Below are positions 30,399-40,102 of a stretch of 64,000 nucleotides of DNA, in pieces; position 1 is the stretch's first letter, and every line of letters starts with the position of its first letter. The notes under the pieces were generated by a model. That model was not told where the DNA came from and searched no databases. It saw only the letters and a list, made by a program, of their open reading frames with translations. Made by a program: the position numbers and the translations under genes. The DNA lies in the NCBI GenBank assembly GCA_026169815.1, contig JAPFDT010000001.1, positions 1 to 64,000 on the forward strand, in the 5' to 3' direction. The DNA comes from Pseudogracilibacillus sp. (GTDB lineage: Bacteria; Bacillota; Bacilli; Bacillales; Amphibacillaceae).

Positions 30399-31832
30399 TT
30401 ATGCAGCTATATCAACATCAGTTTCAACTTCATCTTTCTTATTGTTTCTAGCTTTCACAAAGAACATTACAGTTAAAATCACTGTTAAAATGAGTCCAAG
30501 AACATAGGATACATTTAAATCTAGGCGGAAGCCGATTTGTGCATTTAGAATATAGACGAATACCATATAAGTAATAAAGATTGCTGGGAACAAGGCAATA
30601 AAGTAATTTTTACCTTTAATAAATAAATACATTGTTCCTATCCACAAGGCAATCGCTGCTGTAGCTTGGTTCGCCCAAGAGAAATACCGCCATAAAATAT
30701 TGAAGTCAATTTGTGTTAACAAGATAGAGATTGCAAATAATGGAATAGCTATCGCTAATCGTTTCGCTACTTTTTTCTGATCTATTTTCAAATAGTCAGC
30801 AATAATCGAACGTGCAGCTCGGAAAGCTGTATCTCCTGACGTAATCGGAAGAACAATAGCTCCTAACACCGCAACTGTACCACCAACTGCACCTAGTAAT
30901 GTTATCGAAACTTCATTTACAACTGCTGATGGAGTTCCTGTATCAATAAACTCACTTAATGTTTGACCATCTAATAAACTCATCGCCGCAGCAGCCCAAA
31001 TCATCGCTATTACTGCTTCAGCAATCATCATACCGTAAAATACATAACGACCTTCCGATTCTTTTTTCACTGTTCTAGAAATAATTGGTGATTGTGTCGC
31101 ATGGAAACCAGATAAAGCTCCACAAGTAATTGTAAAGAATAAAATTGGGAAAATTGGTAGTTTTTCCGGATGCCAGTTTGATAACGTCATTTCTGGAATC
31201 GTATAATCGGAAAATAACAATGCCCCTCCAACACCAACTGTACCAATTAATAATATCGCTCCAAAATACGGGTATAGTCTACCGATAATTTTATCAATCG
31301 GTAAAATAGTTGATAAGAAATAGTAAGCAAAAATAACCGCTATTAAAATACTCAAACTAACTTTATGGTTTAATACAATTGCAAGTAATGATGCCGGTGT
31401 TGTTACAAAAACTGTTCCAACTAATAGTAATAATAAAAGTGCAAAAATGTTTACAATATGCTTAGAAAATTTCCCTAAAAACTTTCCAGCCAACTCAGGA
31501 ATATGTGCTCCCTTATTTCGGATTGAGATCATCCCTGTTAAATAATCATGAACTGCCCCAGCAAATATTGATCCAACAACAATCCAAATAAATGCAACCG
31601 GTCCAAAAAGTGCTCCCATAATCGGCCCAAAAATTGGCCCTGTACCTGCAATATTTAATAATTGAATAAGTGCATTTTTCTGTTTATGCATCGGTACATA
31701 GTCCACACCATCTTGGTTCGCATAGGCTGGTGTTTTCCGCTCATCATTTTTCGAAAATACCTTTTCAACGTATTTTCCATACGTAAAATAAGCGACGACT
31801 AAAAGTACAATTGATAATAAAAAAGTAATCAT
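30399..31832 (-). CDS. cstA: CstA-family transporter (carbon starvation protein / pyruvate transporter)
   Basis: This is a polytopic membrane protein with about 12 to 13 hydrophobic segments. The motifs GTGPIFGPIMGALFGPVAF and HDYLTGMISIRNKG near the N-terminus and LSGFHATQSPIISR and PITSGDTAFRAAR in the middle are the CstA signatures. Bacterial members studied (CstA, BtsT) import pyruvate or peptides. About 477 residues from the chosen start MITFLL, which has AGAGGTGG before it; shorter than E. coli CstA but usual for short Firmicute members. It is followed upstream by a LytS/LytT pair, the arrangement known for BtsSR and YpdAB with their target transporters. Confidence 0.9.
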   Translation of the reverse strand: MITFLLSIVLLVVAYFTYGKYVEKVFSKNDERKTPAYANQDGVDYVPMHKQKNALIQLLNIAGTGPIFGPIMGALFGPVAFIWIVVGSIFAGAVHDYLTGMISIRNKGAHIPELAGKFLGKFSKHIVNIFALLLLLLVGTVFVTTPASLLAIVLNHKVSLSILIAVIFAYYFLSTILPIDKIIGRLYPYFGAILLIGTVGVGGALLFSDYTIPEMTLSNWHPEKLPIFPILFFTITCGALSGFHATQSPIISRTVKKESEGRYVFYGMMIAEAVIAMIWAAAAMSLLDGQTLSEFIDTGTPSAVVNEVSITLLGAVGGTVAVLGAIVLPITSGDTAFRAARSIIADYLKIDQKKVAKRLAIAIPLFAISILLTQIDFNILWRYFSWANQATAAIALWIGTMYLFIKGKNYFIALFPAIFITYMVFVYILNAQIGFRLDLNVSYVLGLILTVILTVMFFVKARNNKKDEVETDVDIAA

Positions 31833-32228
31833 TTTTCCACCTCTGTCCCTATTGATATCGGTTTCATTGAAAAGTCTCACACTTCTCAATAAAACGGTTA
31901 CAACTCATTATATAGTAATATTGGACAATGATTAACTTTTTTCCTTAGGATGTTAAATAAAGAGAATAACATGTCAAATGAATAGAATAATGTGTGAAAG
32001 TTTTCGCATAATTACGCGAAAACATTTTATATCACGCGTCATTAACTAAAGATTTTTGTTTATTCCGAAGTGAAATGGAGGTGAAAAGGAATGGATTAAG
32101 TATTGAGCAATAAAGCATCTAAAAATCCTTTCACCTGAGTACGCACGACTGCAGAAAGTATCTAACGACTCAATTGAAGGATACTCCTAAGTTCAAAAAT
32201 TATTGCACACAATAGTAAGGGCTTAATC
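31833..32228. promoter_or_regulatory. Control region between lytT and cstA
   Basis: This gap of about 400 bases has no gene. It holds a perfect inverted repeat with 8-bp arms, GTTTTCGC...GCGAAAAC (32000-32023), about 170 bases before the cstA start. The repeat lacks a T run on the minus strand, so an operator is at least as likely as a terminator for lytST. Confidence 0.6.
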
Positions 32229-32957
32229 TCAAAGATCTAACTTCTTTTGTAATTCGCGTGCATAATTCCTACTCACAGGTAATTTTTCAGACCTGCCCGC
32301 AAGCTCCAATTCATATGCACCATTAAACCAAGGTGTTAGTTTAACAACATATTGCAAATTCACAAGATAACTTTTATGTATTCTAAAAAAATAAAAGGTC
32401 GTCAATCTATGTTCCAATTCTTTTAAAGAAGACCTCACTTCATATTCATTCGATTCTGTTACAATTTTGGCGTTTTTTCCTTCTGGAGAAATATACAAAA
32501 TATCTTCCACTAAAATATAGTCGATTTCTCCGTCTCTCTCTACCGCTAACTTGCCAAGTGGGTTCTGAGTTTGAATAGATACGTCCGGAAACAATCGCCT
32601 TTTAATTCGATTCATCGTCTGAGCAAGCTGATCCGGATTATATGGCTTCAACAAATAATCAATTGCATCAATCCGAAAAGCTTCAGTAGCAAATTGCGGG
32701 TAAGCAGTCGCAAATACAATAAGTGGCACTTTCTTTAGTCCCTGCAGTGAGTTAGCAACATCGATTCCACTCAGTCCAGGCATTTCCACATCTAAAAAAA
32801 CGACATCAGGTTGTAATTGGGTCGCCTGCACAATAGCAGTTTCACCACGTGCCACATCTCCAATTACGTCAACATTAGAAAATTCCTCCAACAGAAAAGT
32901 CAACTCTTCCCTAGCATATCGTTCATCATCGACAACTAATATACGAATCATGTGCAT
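32229..32957 (-). CDS. LytT-type response regulator (LytTR DNA-binding domain)
   Basis: This regulator of 242 residues has an N-terminal receiver (VDDERYAREEL; phospho-acceptor in VVFLDVEMPGLSG) and a C-terminal LytTR domain (FYFFRIHKSYLVNLQYV) that binds DNA with beta strands. Two starts are possible, ATG CAC ATG or the second ATG two codons in. It lies 13 bases after its LytS-type kinase. By analogy with BtsR and YpdB it is expected to switch on the neighbouring cstA-type gene. Confidence 0.92.
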   Translation of the reverse strand: MHMIRILVVDDERYAREELTFLLEEFSNVDVIGDVARGETAIVQATQLQPDVVFLDVEMPGLSGIDVANSLQGLKKVPLIVFATAYPQFATEAFRIDAIDYLLKPYNPDQLAQTMNRIKRRLFPDVSIQTQNPLGKLAVERDGEIDYILVEDILYISPEGKNAKIVTESNEYEVRSSLKELEHRLTTFYFFRIHKSYLVNLQYVVKLTPWFNGAYELELAGRSEKLPVSRNYARELQKKLDL

Positions 32958-32970
32958 TCTGCATCACTCC

Positions 32971-34695
32971 TTATTTTTCAATACAAAATGAGATGGCTGT
33001 TCCAATTCCTTGACTACTTTTAATATTAAGTGCAGCTCGTTCGCCAAACGTCATGATTAGCCGGCGATTGACATTATACAATCCCATTCCTGTCCCTATT
33101 TCTGATTCTACTTTATCTTTCCCCAATTGCTGTAGCCGTACAGGGGAGATTCCTTTTCCGTTATCCTCCACCTGGATTTCAATAGCTTCTTGCACCTTGT
33201 GAATGGTTATTTTCACAAGACAATTTTCCTCTTTATCTTTAATTCCATGTTGGATTGCATTTTCGACGATAGGTTGCAAAGTAAATGGCGGAATCATTTC
33301 ATAAAGCAATGTATCATCAATTTCATAATTAATTGTTAAACGATCAATGAACCTTGCTTCAATTAATTCTAAAAAAGCTTTTACATGTAAAAGTTCTTGT
33401 TCAATCGTTATTTTATCCGATGATGTCCCTGTTACATTTTGGCGTAAAAAATAAGATAATGATCCAAGTAGCCTTCTAGCCTCATCCGGTTTTGTCCGGA
33501 TTAATGACATAACAATATTTAATGAATTGAATAAAAAATGTGGACTAATTTGTGATTGCAATAGCTTTATCTCTGTCTCTTTTGCTAAGTGATAAGCTCT
33601 GTCAGCTTCTGCAATTTCCAGTTGATTACTCAACAAATAACTAAGACCTGTTATGAATTCTATCGTAACATCGGTTATATCTTTTTCTGATGGGTAGTAA
33701 AACTTCAAAGTACCAATTGTTGTTTCCCTAGATGTCAATGGCGCAATAACTGCAGCACCTAAAGGACAATCATCATGATGACAATGCAATGTCCCGTCCC
33801 GAACAACGGTTAGTTTTCCCTTTTGAATCACCTGTTTCGTTTCTTCCGTTTGAATCATCACATTCGACTGATGGTGATCACTAGCTAGTCCAACATGTGC
33901 TAAAATATTTTTATCGTCTGTAAGGGAAACCGCATCTGGCTTGAGCTCGCGATATAATATATTACAAACGGCTAGCGTAGTTTCCTCGTTCATACCCTTT
34001 CGCAAAAATCCAAGCGTCTGATCTGCAATCCACAAAGATTTCTGAGCCTGTAGTGCGCTCATTTTTTCTTGTTCATTAATAACACTATGTACAATGAGCA
34101 TAAATAGTGCTGCACCAACACCATTGGCAACGATCATCGGTAATCCAATTACTTCAACTAATGCTAGCGCTTGATCTAGCGGCCTAGACAGTAGAAGGAT
34201 GAACCCCATTTGCATCGCTTCAGCCAACGCACCTATACCTAATGCTAAAACTGCTCCCGTCTTATTTTTCTTCCGATGAAATGCGCTAGCAACAAATCCA
34301 GCGATAATAGTAGAAAATCCACAAGCAAAGCCAGTAAATCCTCCAAGTGTCATCCGATGTAAACCAGCAATCAATCCAGCACCAATGCCGACCCGATATC
34401 CACCTAATAGTCCAGCCAAGACAACCCCAATGACACGCGAATTTGCGATAGCTTCACTTTCTATCAGGGACATCTGGACATTATTAAATTGGGAAGTAGA
34501 TACATCAAGCGCAGTTCCTAAATATGTTCCCGCAATTCCAAAAAATCCAAAAAACAAAACAGCAGCAAGTGACTGCTTTCCATCTAATTTATCATGGCTA
34601 ATCATATTTTTGAAAAATTGGAATCTCGTTAAAATGAATGCAACAGCAATAATGACTCCAACTCTTTCCAACATAATAATTAGTAAGTCGAACAT
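32971..34695 (-). CDS. LytS-type sensor histidine kinase
   Basis: This 574-residue membrane kinase begins with a 5TM-5TMR-LYT sensor domain (about residues 1-200, with GGYRVGIGAGLIAGLHR), then a GAF-like domain, then a HisKA_7TM-type kinase core (QISPHFLFNSLNIV) and an HATPase domain (NAIQHGI, DNGKGI). Kinases of this class in E. coli (BtsS, YpdA) respond to extracellular pyruvate, and in Bacillus LytS controls pyruvate uptake. With cstA beside it, pyruvate sensing is the leading inference. A GGAGG site precedes the start. Confidence 0.92.
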   Translation of the reverse strand: MFDLLIIMLERVGVIIAVAFILTRFQFFKNMISHDKLDGKQSLAAVLFFGFFGIAGTYLGTALDVSTSQFNNVQMSLIESEAIANSRVIGVVLAGLLGGYRVGIGAGLIAGLHRMTLGGFTGFACGFSTIIAGFVASAFHRKKNKTGAVLALGIGALAEAMQMGFILLLSRPLDQALALVEVIGLPMIVANGVGAALFMLIVHSVINEQEKMSALQAQKSLWIADQTLGFLRKGMNEETTLAVCNILYRELKPDAVSLTDDKNILAHVGLASDHHQSNVMIQTEETKQVIQKGKLTVVRDGTLHCHHDDCPLGAAVIAPLTSRETTIGTLKFYYPSEKDITDVTIEFITGLSYLLSNQLEIAEADRAYHLAKETEIKLLQSQISPHFLFNSLNIVMSLIRTKPDEARRLLGSLSYFLRQNVTGTSSDKITIEQELLHVKAFLELIEARFIDRLTINYEIDDTLLYEMIPPFTLQPIVENAIQHGIKDKEENCLVKITIHKVQEAIEIQVEDNGKGISPVRLQQLGKDKVESEIGTGMGLYNVNRRLIMTFGERAALNIKSSQGIGTAISFCIEK

Positions 34696-34883
34696 TAGAG
34701 GCGCCTCCTCTGACTCAAATTATGTATTAGTATACCATAAGAAGATATTTGACTCGCATAGAAAAAAACATTACCTAATTCTTACTGAGTTTCCCTGAAA
34801 TCTAGGTGAGTAGTTCCACTCCGTTTTGAGTGCTACTAAATTCAGGTAACTGCTTTCAACAATTTTGGTAACGTAATAATAAC

Positions 34884-34925
34884 AAAATTGACGAATATCG
34901 TGAAAAAGATATTCGTCAATTTCGT
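34884..34925 (-). terminator. Terminator after the lipoprotein remnant and M20 gene
   Basis: ATTGACGAATATC/GATATTCGTCAAT is a 13-bp perfect stem followed by TTTGTT on the minus strand. The rest of 34696-34883 is non-coding. Confidence 0.8.
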
Positions 34926-34926
34926 T

Positions 34927-35130
34927 TCAATAACATCTTATTTCATATTTAGCTAAACTAATGATTTGCAGTGATGCTGTAAAATCAGCTGTTCTTTTAA
35001 TATTAGTTAAAGCTTCTTTTCGAATATAATCTATTAAAATTACCATTCCACCACTACTTGAACTTCCTCCACATGCTGCTAATACAACGACAATTAACAT
35101 TGATATGAATGCAAAAATCCCTTTTTTCAT
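34927..35130 (-). pseudogene. Lipoprotein signal peptide fused to unrelated tail, probable remnant of a solute-binding protein
   Basis: From an ATG with AGGAG before it, the product begins as a classic lipoprotein: MKKGIFAFISMLIVVVLAAC followed by GGSSSSGG, with the lipobox cysteine at residue 20. Such a start and Gly/Ser linker are typical of ABC substrate-binding proteins. After about 28 residues the sequence changes to LIDYIRKEALTNIKR..., which has no such fold, and ends at 67 residues. A large internal deletion is the simplest reading; a short genuine lipoprotein is the alternative. It starts 24 bases after the M20 gene stop. Confidence 0.6.
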
Positions 35131-35154
35131 TTGGTCACACACTCCTAATTTTTA

Positions 35155-36423
35155 TTATTTGACTATGCCACACCATTCTATAATTGATAAACAAATAATT
35201 TCAGCTGTTTCAAATACTTTATCCAACTCAACATATTCATTTGTATAATGAGCCATACTTGTCGTACCTGGTCCGAATATAATAGATGGGATATTACCTG
35301 CTTGCGTTAACAATCCACCATCAGTTCCCCATGTTGAACCAGCAAGTATAGGCTGTTCATTTTTTACTTCTTCGTATTTATCCTTTAATATCTCTAACAT
35401 TGGATGATCTAAATCACAACCACCCGGTGGTAAATGTATGCCACCCCATGTAACTGTTGCAGGATCCTTTTCGAATCTCTCATCTATCTCAGCTAAACCT
35501 TCCAACATTTTCTTAAACTCTTCTTTTGCTTCCTGCAATGTTTCTCCAGGTGCAACACCATACCTACCTTCAATAGTTGCAATTTCAGGAACAGAAGATG
35601 GGAAGTTTCCGGCATTAAACTGTCCTATATTTATTGGAATTGGAATAGGATTATCTTTATATAAAGGATCTTTTCTTAATGGTTCATTTCTTTTTTCTTC
35701 TAATTCTAGTATTTTTTTATAAACAAGCCATCCTTTATCAATAGCACTAACCCCTTCATACCGTGTTCCACCATGAGCTGCCTCACCTTTTACTGTTACC
35801 TTAAACCATAATGAACCTTGCTGTTGTGGAAAGATTTTCATTTCGCTCGGTTCAGGTACAATAGCAATGTCAGCATGATAGCCTCTTTGAATCGCCGACA
35901 AGGTTCCGGCTCCGCCAGTCTCCTCTTCGATAACGCTTTCATAAATAACATCACCTTTTAATTCGATACCTAAATTTATAATCGTTTCTAGCGCTATTAA
36001 AGTAGATACATTCCCTCCCTTCATATCTGTGGTTCCACGACCATATAACTTTCCATCTTTTACAGCGCCTGAATATGGATGATCTGTCCATTTGTTCACG
36101 TCACCTTCAGGCACTACATCGATATGACCATTCAAAATGACTGAAGGACCTTCACCCTTCCCTTTTAATACACCTACTACGTTTGGACTGTTATCATAAT
36201 TATCACGAAGCGGATTGAAAAATTCACTCTTTGTTAACTCTTCATAATCTGGATCCCACACATCTACTTCTAAACCTTTACTCGTTAATCTATCTGCAAC
36301 TATTTGTTGAGCCTTTTTTTCATTTCCAGTAATCGTCTGTTCTTGCACAATTTTTTGCAAATACTCGATATAATCCTCCTTGTTTTTAGCGATGTTTTCT
36401 TTTACTTGTTCATTCAATGACAT
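35155..36423 (-). CDS. M20-family deacylase, ArgE/DapE type
   Basis: This 422-residue dizinc hydrolase is related to acetylornithine deacetylase and DapE. It shows LNGHIDVVPEG (first zinc histidine and catalytic Asp), YGRGTTDMKGG (bridging Asp), VIEEETGGAG (base and ligand Glu), and a final FGPGTTSMAHYTNEYV (ligand His). The dimerisation lid lies at about residues 200-320. Length and motifs resemble Bacillus YodQ and YlmB; the natural substrate, an N-acyl amine, is not known. A lipoprotein remnant follows it, suggesting a past uptake unit. Confidence 0.85.
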   Translation of the reverse strand: MSLNEQVKENIAKNKEDYIEYLQKIVQEQTITGNEKKAQQIVADRLTSKGLEVDVWDPDYEELTKSEFFNPLRDNYDNSPNVVGVLKGKGEGPSVILNGHIDVVPEGDVNKWTDHPYSGAVKDGKLYGRGTTDMKGGNVSTLIALETIINLGIELKGDVIYESVIEEETGGAGTLSAIQRGYHADIAIVPEPSEMKIFPQQQGSLWFKVTVKGEAAHGGTRYEGVSAIDKGWLVYKKILELEEKRNEPLRKDPLYKDNPIPIPINIGQFNAGNFPSSVPEIATIEGRYGVAPGETLQEAKEEFKKMLEGLAEIDERFEKDPATVTWGGIHLPPGGCDLDHPMLEILKDKYEEVKNEQPILAGSTWGTDGGLLTQAGNIPSIIFGPGTTSMAHYTNEYVELDKVFETAEIICLSIIEWCGIVK

Positions 36424-36490
36424 ATGTAAACCCCTTTCTACTTGTATCTTAGCTAATATTTCCTTTTACTAATTATCGACAATTCAACTT

Positions 36491-36526
36491 AAGCGCAATA
36501 CTATAATAGCGCTTACAAATTGTCAA
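36491..36526 (-). promoter_or_regulatory. Sigma-A promoter with overlapping palindromic operator, M20 gene
   Basis: On the minus strand TTGACA (36521-36526) and TAGTAT (36498-36503) are separated by 17 bases. The palindrome AAGCGC...GCGCTT (36491-36514) covers the -10 and part of the spacer, so a repressor bound there would block transcription. The region also lies before the divergent 2-hydroxyacid dehydrogenase gene. Confidence 0.75.
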
Positions 36527-36619
36527 TAAATTTTTATAATTCGAATATTGTTATTGTTTTATTCTACTTTTTTATATAAAATGACTATTAAATTATTTTA
36601 TAAAAGGAGTGTAATTTAT

Positions 36620-37603
36620 TTGGATAAAATTATTGCGTATACACGTGTTTCTAAATCAATAATAGAGTTATTAGAGCAATCGTATGATGTAATATACTTT
36701 CAAAACTATGAACAATTAGATGATCCTTTATTTAAAAAGGAATTACAAGATGCAGTAGGTATTATCGGTTTAGAATTAAAAGTAAATCAAAAATTACTTC
36801 AACATGCACCAAATTTGAAAATTGTCAGTAATGTATCCGCGGGGTATGATAATTTAGATTTAGATGCCATCACTAAAGCAGGCATTTTAGCAACAAACAC
36901 CCCAAACGTTCTTACAGATACAGTCGCCGATGCAATGGTTGGCTTAATGTTAGCGACGTCTCGCAGAATTCCAGAATTACACCAATTTGTCCAACAAGGT
37001 AAATGGAAAGAGTATTTACAAACAGAATATTTCGGTGTTGATATGCACCATAAAAAAGTTGGTATTATTGGACTTGGAGGAATTGGTGAAGCTATTGCCA
37101 AACGTTGTCATTTTGGTTTTGACATGGATATTCTTTACCACAAAAGATCAAGAGATTTAGCGGTTGAACAAAAATATGATGCTAGGTTTTGTAGTTTAGA
37201 AGATTTGTTAAAGGAATCTGATTTTATTGTATTAATGGTTCCAGCAACAAAAGAAACAGAAAAGATGATTAGCACAGAACAATTCAAACTAATGAAAAAA
37301 AGCGCAATATTTATCAATGGATCTCGTGGTATAAATGTCGATGAAGAAGCACTTTACAAGGCCATTATCCATCAAGAAATATTAGCTGCGGGACTAGACG
37401 TGTTCGATCAAGAACCTATCGATATGGATAACCCTTTATTACATTTACCTAATGTCGTCACAACACCTCATATAGGGGCAGCAACAATCGAAAATGAACT
37501 TGCCATGTCTACTTTAGCAATGAAAAATCTTACCACTGGTTTACAAGGTAAAAAACCACCTAATTTATTAAATGAAAAAGTATGGGATTTTTATGAGAAA
37601 TAA
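36620..37603 (+). CDS. D-2-hydroxyacid dehydrogenase (glyoxylate/2-ketogluconate reductase type)
   Basis: This NAD(P)H-dependent reductase of 2-oxoacids is about 327 residues from the proposed TTG start (36620), which follows AAAGGAG; the ORF-track start 24 codons earlier adds a non-homologous leader. The Rossmann motif is VGIIGLGGIGEAIAKRC. The catalytic Arg is in INGSRGINVD, the Glu in FDQEPIDMDNPL and the His in TTPHIGAAT. It resembles B. subtilis YvcT. It is divergent from the M20 gene, with a palindromic operator between them. Confidence 0.9.
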   Translation: MDKIIAYTRVSKSIIELLEQSYDVIYFQNYEQLDDPLFKKELQDAVGIIGLELKVNQKLLQHAPNLKIVSNVSAGYDNLDLDAITKAGILATNTPNVLTDTVADAMVGLMLATSRRIPELHQFVQQGKWKEYLQTEYFGVDMHHKKVGIIGLGGIGEAIAKRCHFGFDMDILYHKRSRDLAVEQKYDARFCSLEDLLKESDFIVLMVPATKETEKMISTEQFKLMKKSAIFINGSRGINVDEEALYKAIIHQEILAAGLDVFDQEPIDMDNPLLHLPNVVTTPHIGAATIENELAMSTLAMKNLTTGLQGKKPPNLLNEKVWDFYEK

Positions 37604-37682
37604 GCTTGATGGAAAATTATTTTCCTTTTAGACTGCGCACAATGTCGACATTCGACCTTCATGAGATAGGTAGTAAATAAAA

Positions 37683-38119
37683 ATGGTTACTTCATTGATA
37701 CAATGGATATCATTAACCCCGCAATAAATGAAATCATTTCCAATGTTTTTTATGATGGAACAAAGGAAGCTCAATTAGCAGTTGAAGCAGCAAACGCTGC
37801 CTTCGATAGTTGGTAAAATTTAACTGCCTATGATCGAACTAATATTTTAAGAAACTATTTTGCATTAATTATCGCTCTCGAAGAGGAACTAGCAAAATTA
37901 ATGCCATTAGAAATGGGAAAACCGATTACAATTATAGAAGAAACCAAGCGGAGTCCTTGCAGCGATTTACCCCTTGGAATTTTCCAGCGGCAATACTGAC
38001 AAGAAAGATGGGCCTGCCTTAGCTGCTGGTTGTACTATTGTCATTAAACCATCACGAGAAACACCTTTAACAGCGATTAAATTAGTCGAAATCGCCGAAA
38101 TAGGATTGCCTTTAAAAAT
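37683..38119 (+). pseudogene. Aldehyde dehydrogenase remnant (succinate-semialdehyde type)
   Basis: Pieces of an ALDH can be read: NGYFIDTMDIINPAINEII, then EAANAAFDSW followed by a stop, LEEELAKLMPLEMGKPI, PLGIFQRQY around the usual PWNFP region, and in another frame ALAAGCTIVIKPSRETPL. At least two stops and frameshifts occur. The C-terminal two thirds, including the catalytic cysteine, is absent. Its place behind the 2-hydroxyacid dehydrogenase suggests a former two-step pathway, now lost. Confidence 0.82.
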
Positions 38120-38183
38120 CATAAGTTCACCGTCTTTCACCATATAATAGATCCTAACTCATCCTTAGATTCTTGTTCATTTT

Positions 38184-40052
38184 CTAAAATGCACCTGCTC
38201 CACCGCCGCCTGAGCTTGAACCTCCAGATGAGCTACTTCCACCATCTCCACTTGATGAATAGATAGACATATCTCTAATGGAATCAAGGACAAAATCAGT
38301 GTTAGCTAACATGACACTATTTACTTTTAATTTTTGCATAATCTCTTCTTGATTAATTTGTTTGGCATATTTTTTCCCTTGATTCAGCACAATTGCATGT
38401 AAGAGACGATTTTCTATAATAGTAGTATCAGTGCCTACGGGATATTTCTGTTCGCGCATTAATTCACTCGCTTTATTAATCGCTTGTTTAATAGGAGCAA
38501 CCTCGTCCGTCCAATAATAAGCTGGGATACTTAGACTAGCAATAAGTGTAATAAAATAAAAAACAACGACCCAAACACCTGCACTATACATAGAAAAATA
38601 TAGGATACTTAAAGTGGCTATTAACACATAATAAAAGAATAAAACGAATTTATTTCGTGAAAATATAATAGCAATTAATGTACTTAATCCGATCGTAATT
38701 TTTAAACCTAATTGTTCCGTTGGAGTTAGGAGGTCAATCGTAATAAAATAATAAAAAACACTACTAGAAATAAGGACAAATAACATAGATATCCATTTGT
38801 ATAATTGATATGGATGACGTACATGCTGATAACTATCTCGCTTTAAAACGAGCTTTTTCCACTCTTTTATTTGGCTTTCAAATTCTTTTCCTTTCTTTTT
38901 CCGTTTCTTAACTGCTTCTGTTTCGTCATCGATAATTTCTTCTAAAGCAAACCGTTTTACTCCATCTGACCCTTCTGTAAACAGCCAATCTTGTAAATAC
39001 TGATCTGCTTCATCTATTTCTTTCGAATGATCAATCCAAGTAAAACGCATCGTTGATTCAGTTTTTCCTTTATTCGAAGAAACTTTTTCAATCCGGATAA
39101 TCCCTCTTGTTTTTAATGAAAACAATGCAGAGATAACAGCTTTATCATTTAACTGGAGAAATAGCGATTCGATATATTCGATAAAAAACAAATCCGTATT
39201 CTCAAATAGTTGAATTAATGTCGCTTCATCATAATCTTCTCGTTTACGAATTGGATGGATATAAATATTATAACTAGTAATAAAAATAATAAATACTACG
39301 AGCATCATAAGGATAATTTTTAATGTGCTAAACCGCTCCGTTAAGTGAGTCGCCCGATTTTGCCAATCATTTTCTTCCTCTAACGTCTGAGCAAGCATAC
39401 TTTCATTTTCTGTTATGTCCATTTCAGATAAGAGAGAGCTTGGGAAAAGGAAGGTCATATATGAATCTTCCTTGGCGGGTAAAAGATCATTTGTATAAAC
39501 TAATGCATTCGTATATTCCTCAATAGATCCATTACCCTCTTCCCGTAAAAATATATGTAAATCATCCATGTTTACTGATTCTGGCAGTACAATCGCGATC
39601 ATTAAATCGTTTATATCTGTTTGATTATCTTTGTTAAAGAAGCTATAATGCAATTTTCCGATGTCCTTATATTTTTCAATTGACCCATGAATCTCATATG
39701 TATAAAGAACTGTTTTTGTTTCATCTTGAGATTTTGTATAAATTTTATATTCGTGATTTTCTAGTTCTGTTGATAATTGTTGAACATCATCTGCATCGTC
39801 AATAGACTCAAGGTCATGACTAGGCAGTAAATAAGCATTAAAATCGCTTGTACTTGATTGTATGTCACGAGTTAAACCATCAAATGAACCATCAAAACTG
39901 TACGTATATCTTTCTCTAACATTTATTGTCCCAGATTCCGTAATATAGGCAAATATCGATACTTTATCAATAGTATAAGAACGATCCTCGCCACAAGAAA
40001 CGAGCATGATCATAGAAAGAATGATTGTTAAAAAAGCGACTACTTTCTTCAT
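38184..40052 (-). CDS. DUF2207-family membrane protein with lipobox
   Basis: This 622-residue protein begins with a lipoprotein-like signal peptide (LVSC at about residue 20). An extracellular beta-rich DUF2207 domain follows (residues about 30-240, IDKVSIFAYITESGTINVRERYTYSF). There are one transmembrane segment near 250, a cytoplasmic part with a basic helix, further hydrophobic segments at about 430-520, and a Gly/Ser tail ending GGGGAGAF. Family members are widespread predicted membrane proteins of unknown function. It seems to be co-transcribed after the small membrane protein at 40103. Confidence 0.85.
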   Translation of the reverse strand: MKKVVAFLTIILSMIMLVSCGEDRSYTIDKVSIFAYITESGTINVRERYTYSFDGSFDGLTRDIQSSTSDFNAYLLPSHDLESIDDADDVQQLSTELENHEYKIYTKSQDETKTVLYTYEIHGSIEKYKDIGKLHYSFFNKDNQTDINDLMIAIVLPESVNMDDLHIFLREEGNGSIEEYTNALVYTNDLLPAKEDSYMTFLFPSSLLSEMDITENESMLAQTLEEENDWQNRATHLTERFSTLKIILMMLVVFIIFITSYNIYIHPIRKREDYDEATLIQLFENTDLFFIEYIESLFLQLNDKAVISALFSLKTRGIIRIEKVSSNKGKTESTMRFTWIDHSKEIDEADQYLQDWLFTEGSDGVKRFALEEIIDDETEAVKKRKKKGKEFESQIKEWKKLVLKRDSYQHVRHPYQLYKWISMLFVLISSSVFYYFITIDLLTPTEQLGLKITIGLSTLIAIIFSRNKFVLFFYYVLIATLSILYFSMYSAGVWVVVFYFITLIASLSIPAYYWTDEVAPIKQAINKASELMREQKYPVGTDTTIIENRLLHAIVLNQGKKYAKQINQEEIMQKLKVNSVMLANTDFVLDSIRDMSIYSSSGDGGSSSSGGSSSGGGGAGAF

Positions 40053-40102
40053 CTTTACCCACCTTTTACTTCATAAAGATACAATAACATCTTGTAAAAC
40101 CA

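Noticed and set aside
34385-34798. 137-codon plus-strand ORF over the lytS start
   Set aside because: It is antisense to the conserved 5TM sensor domain, without a ribosome site.
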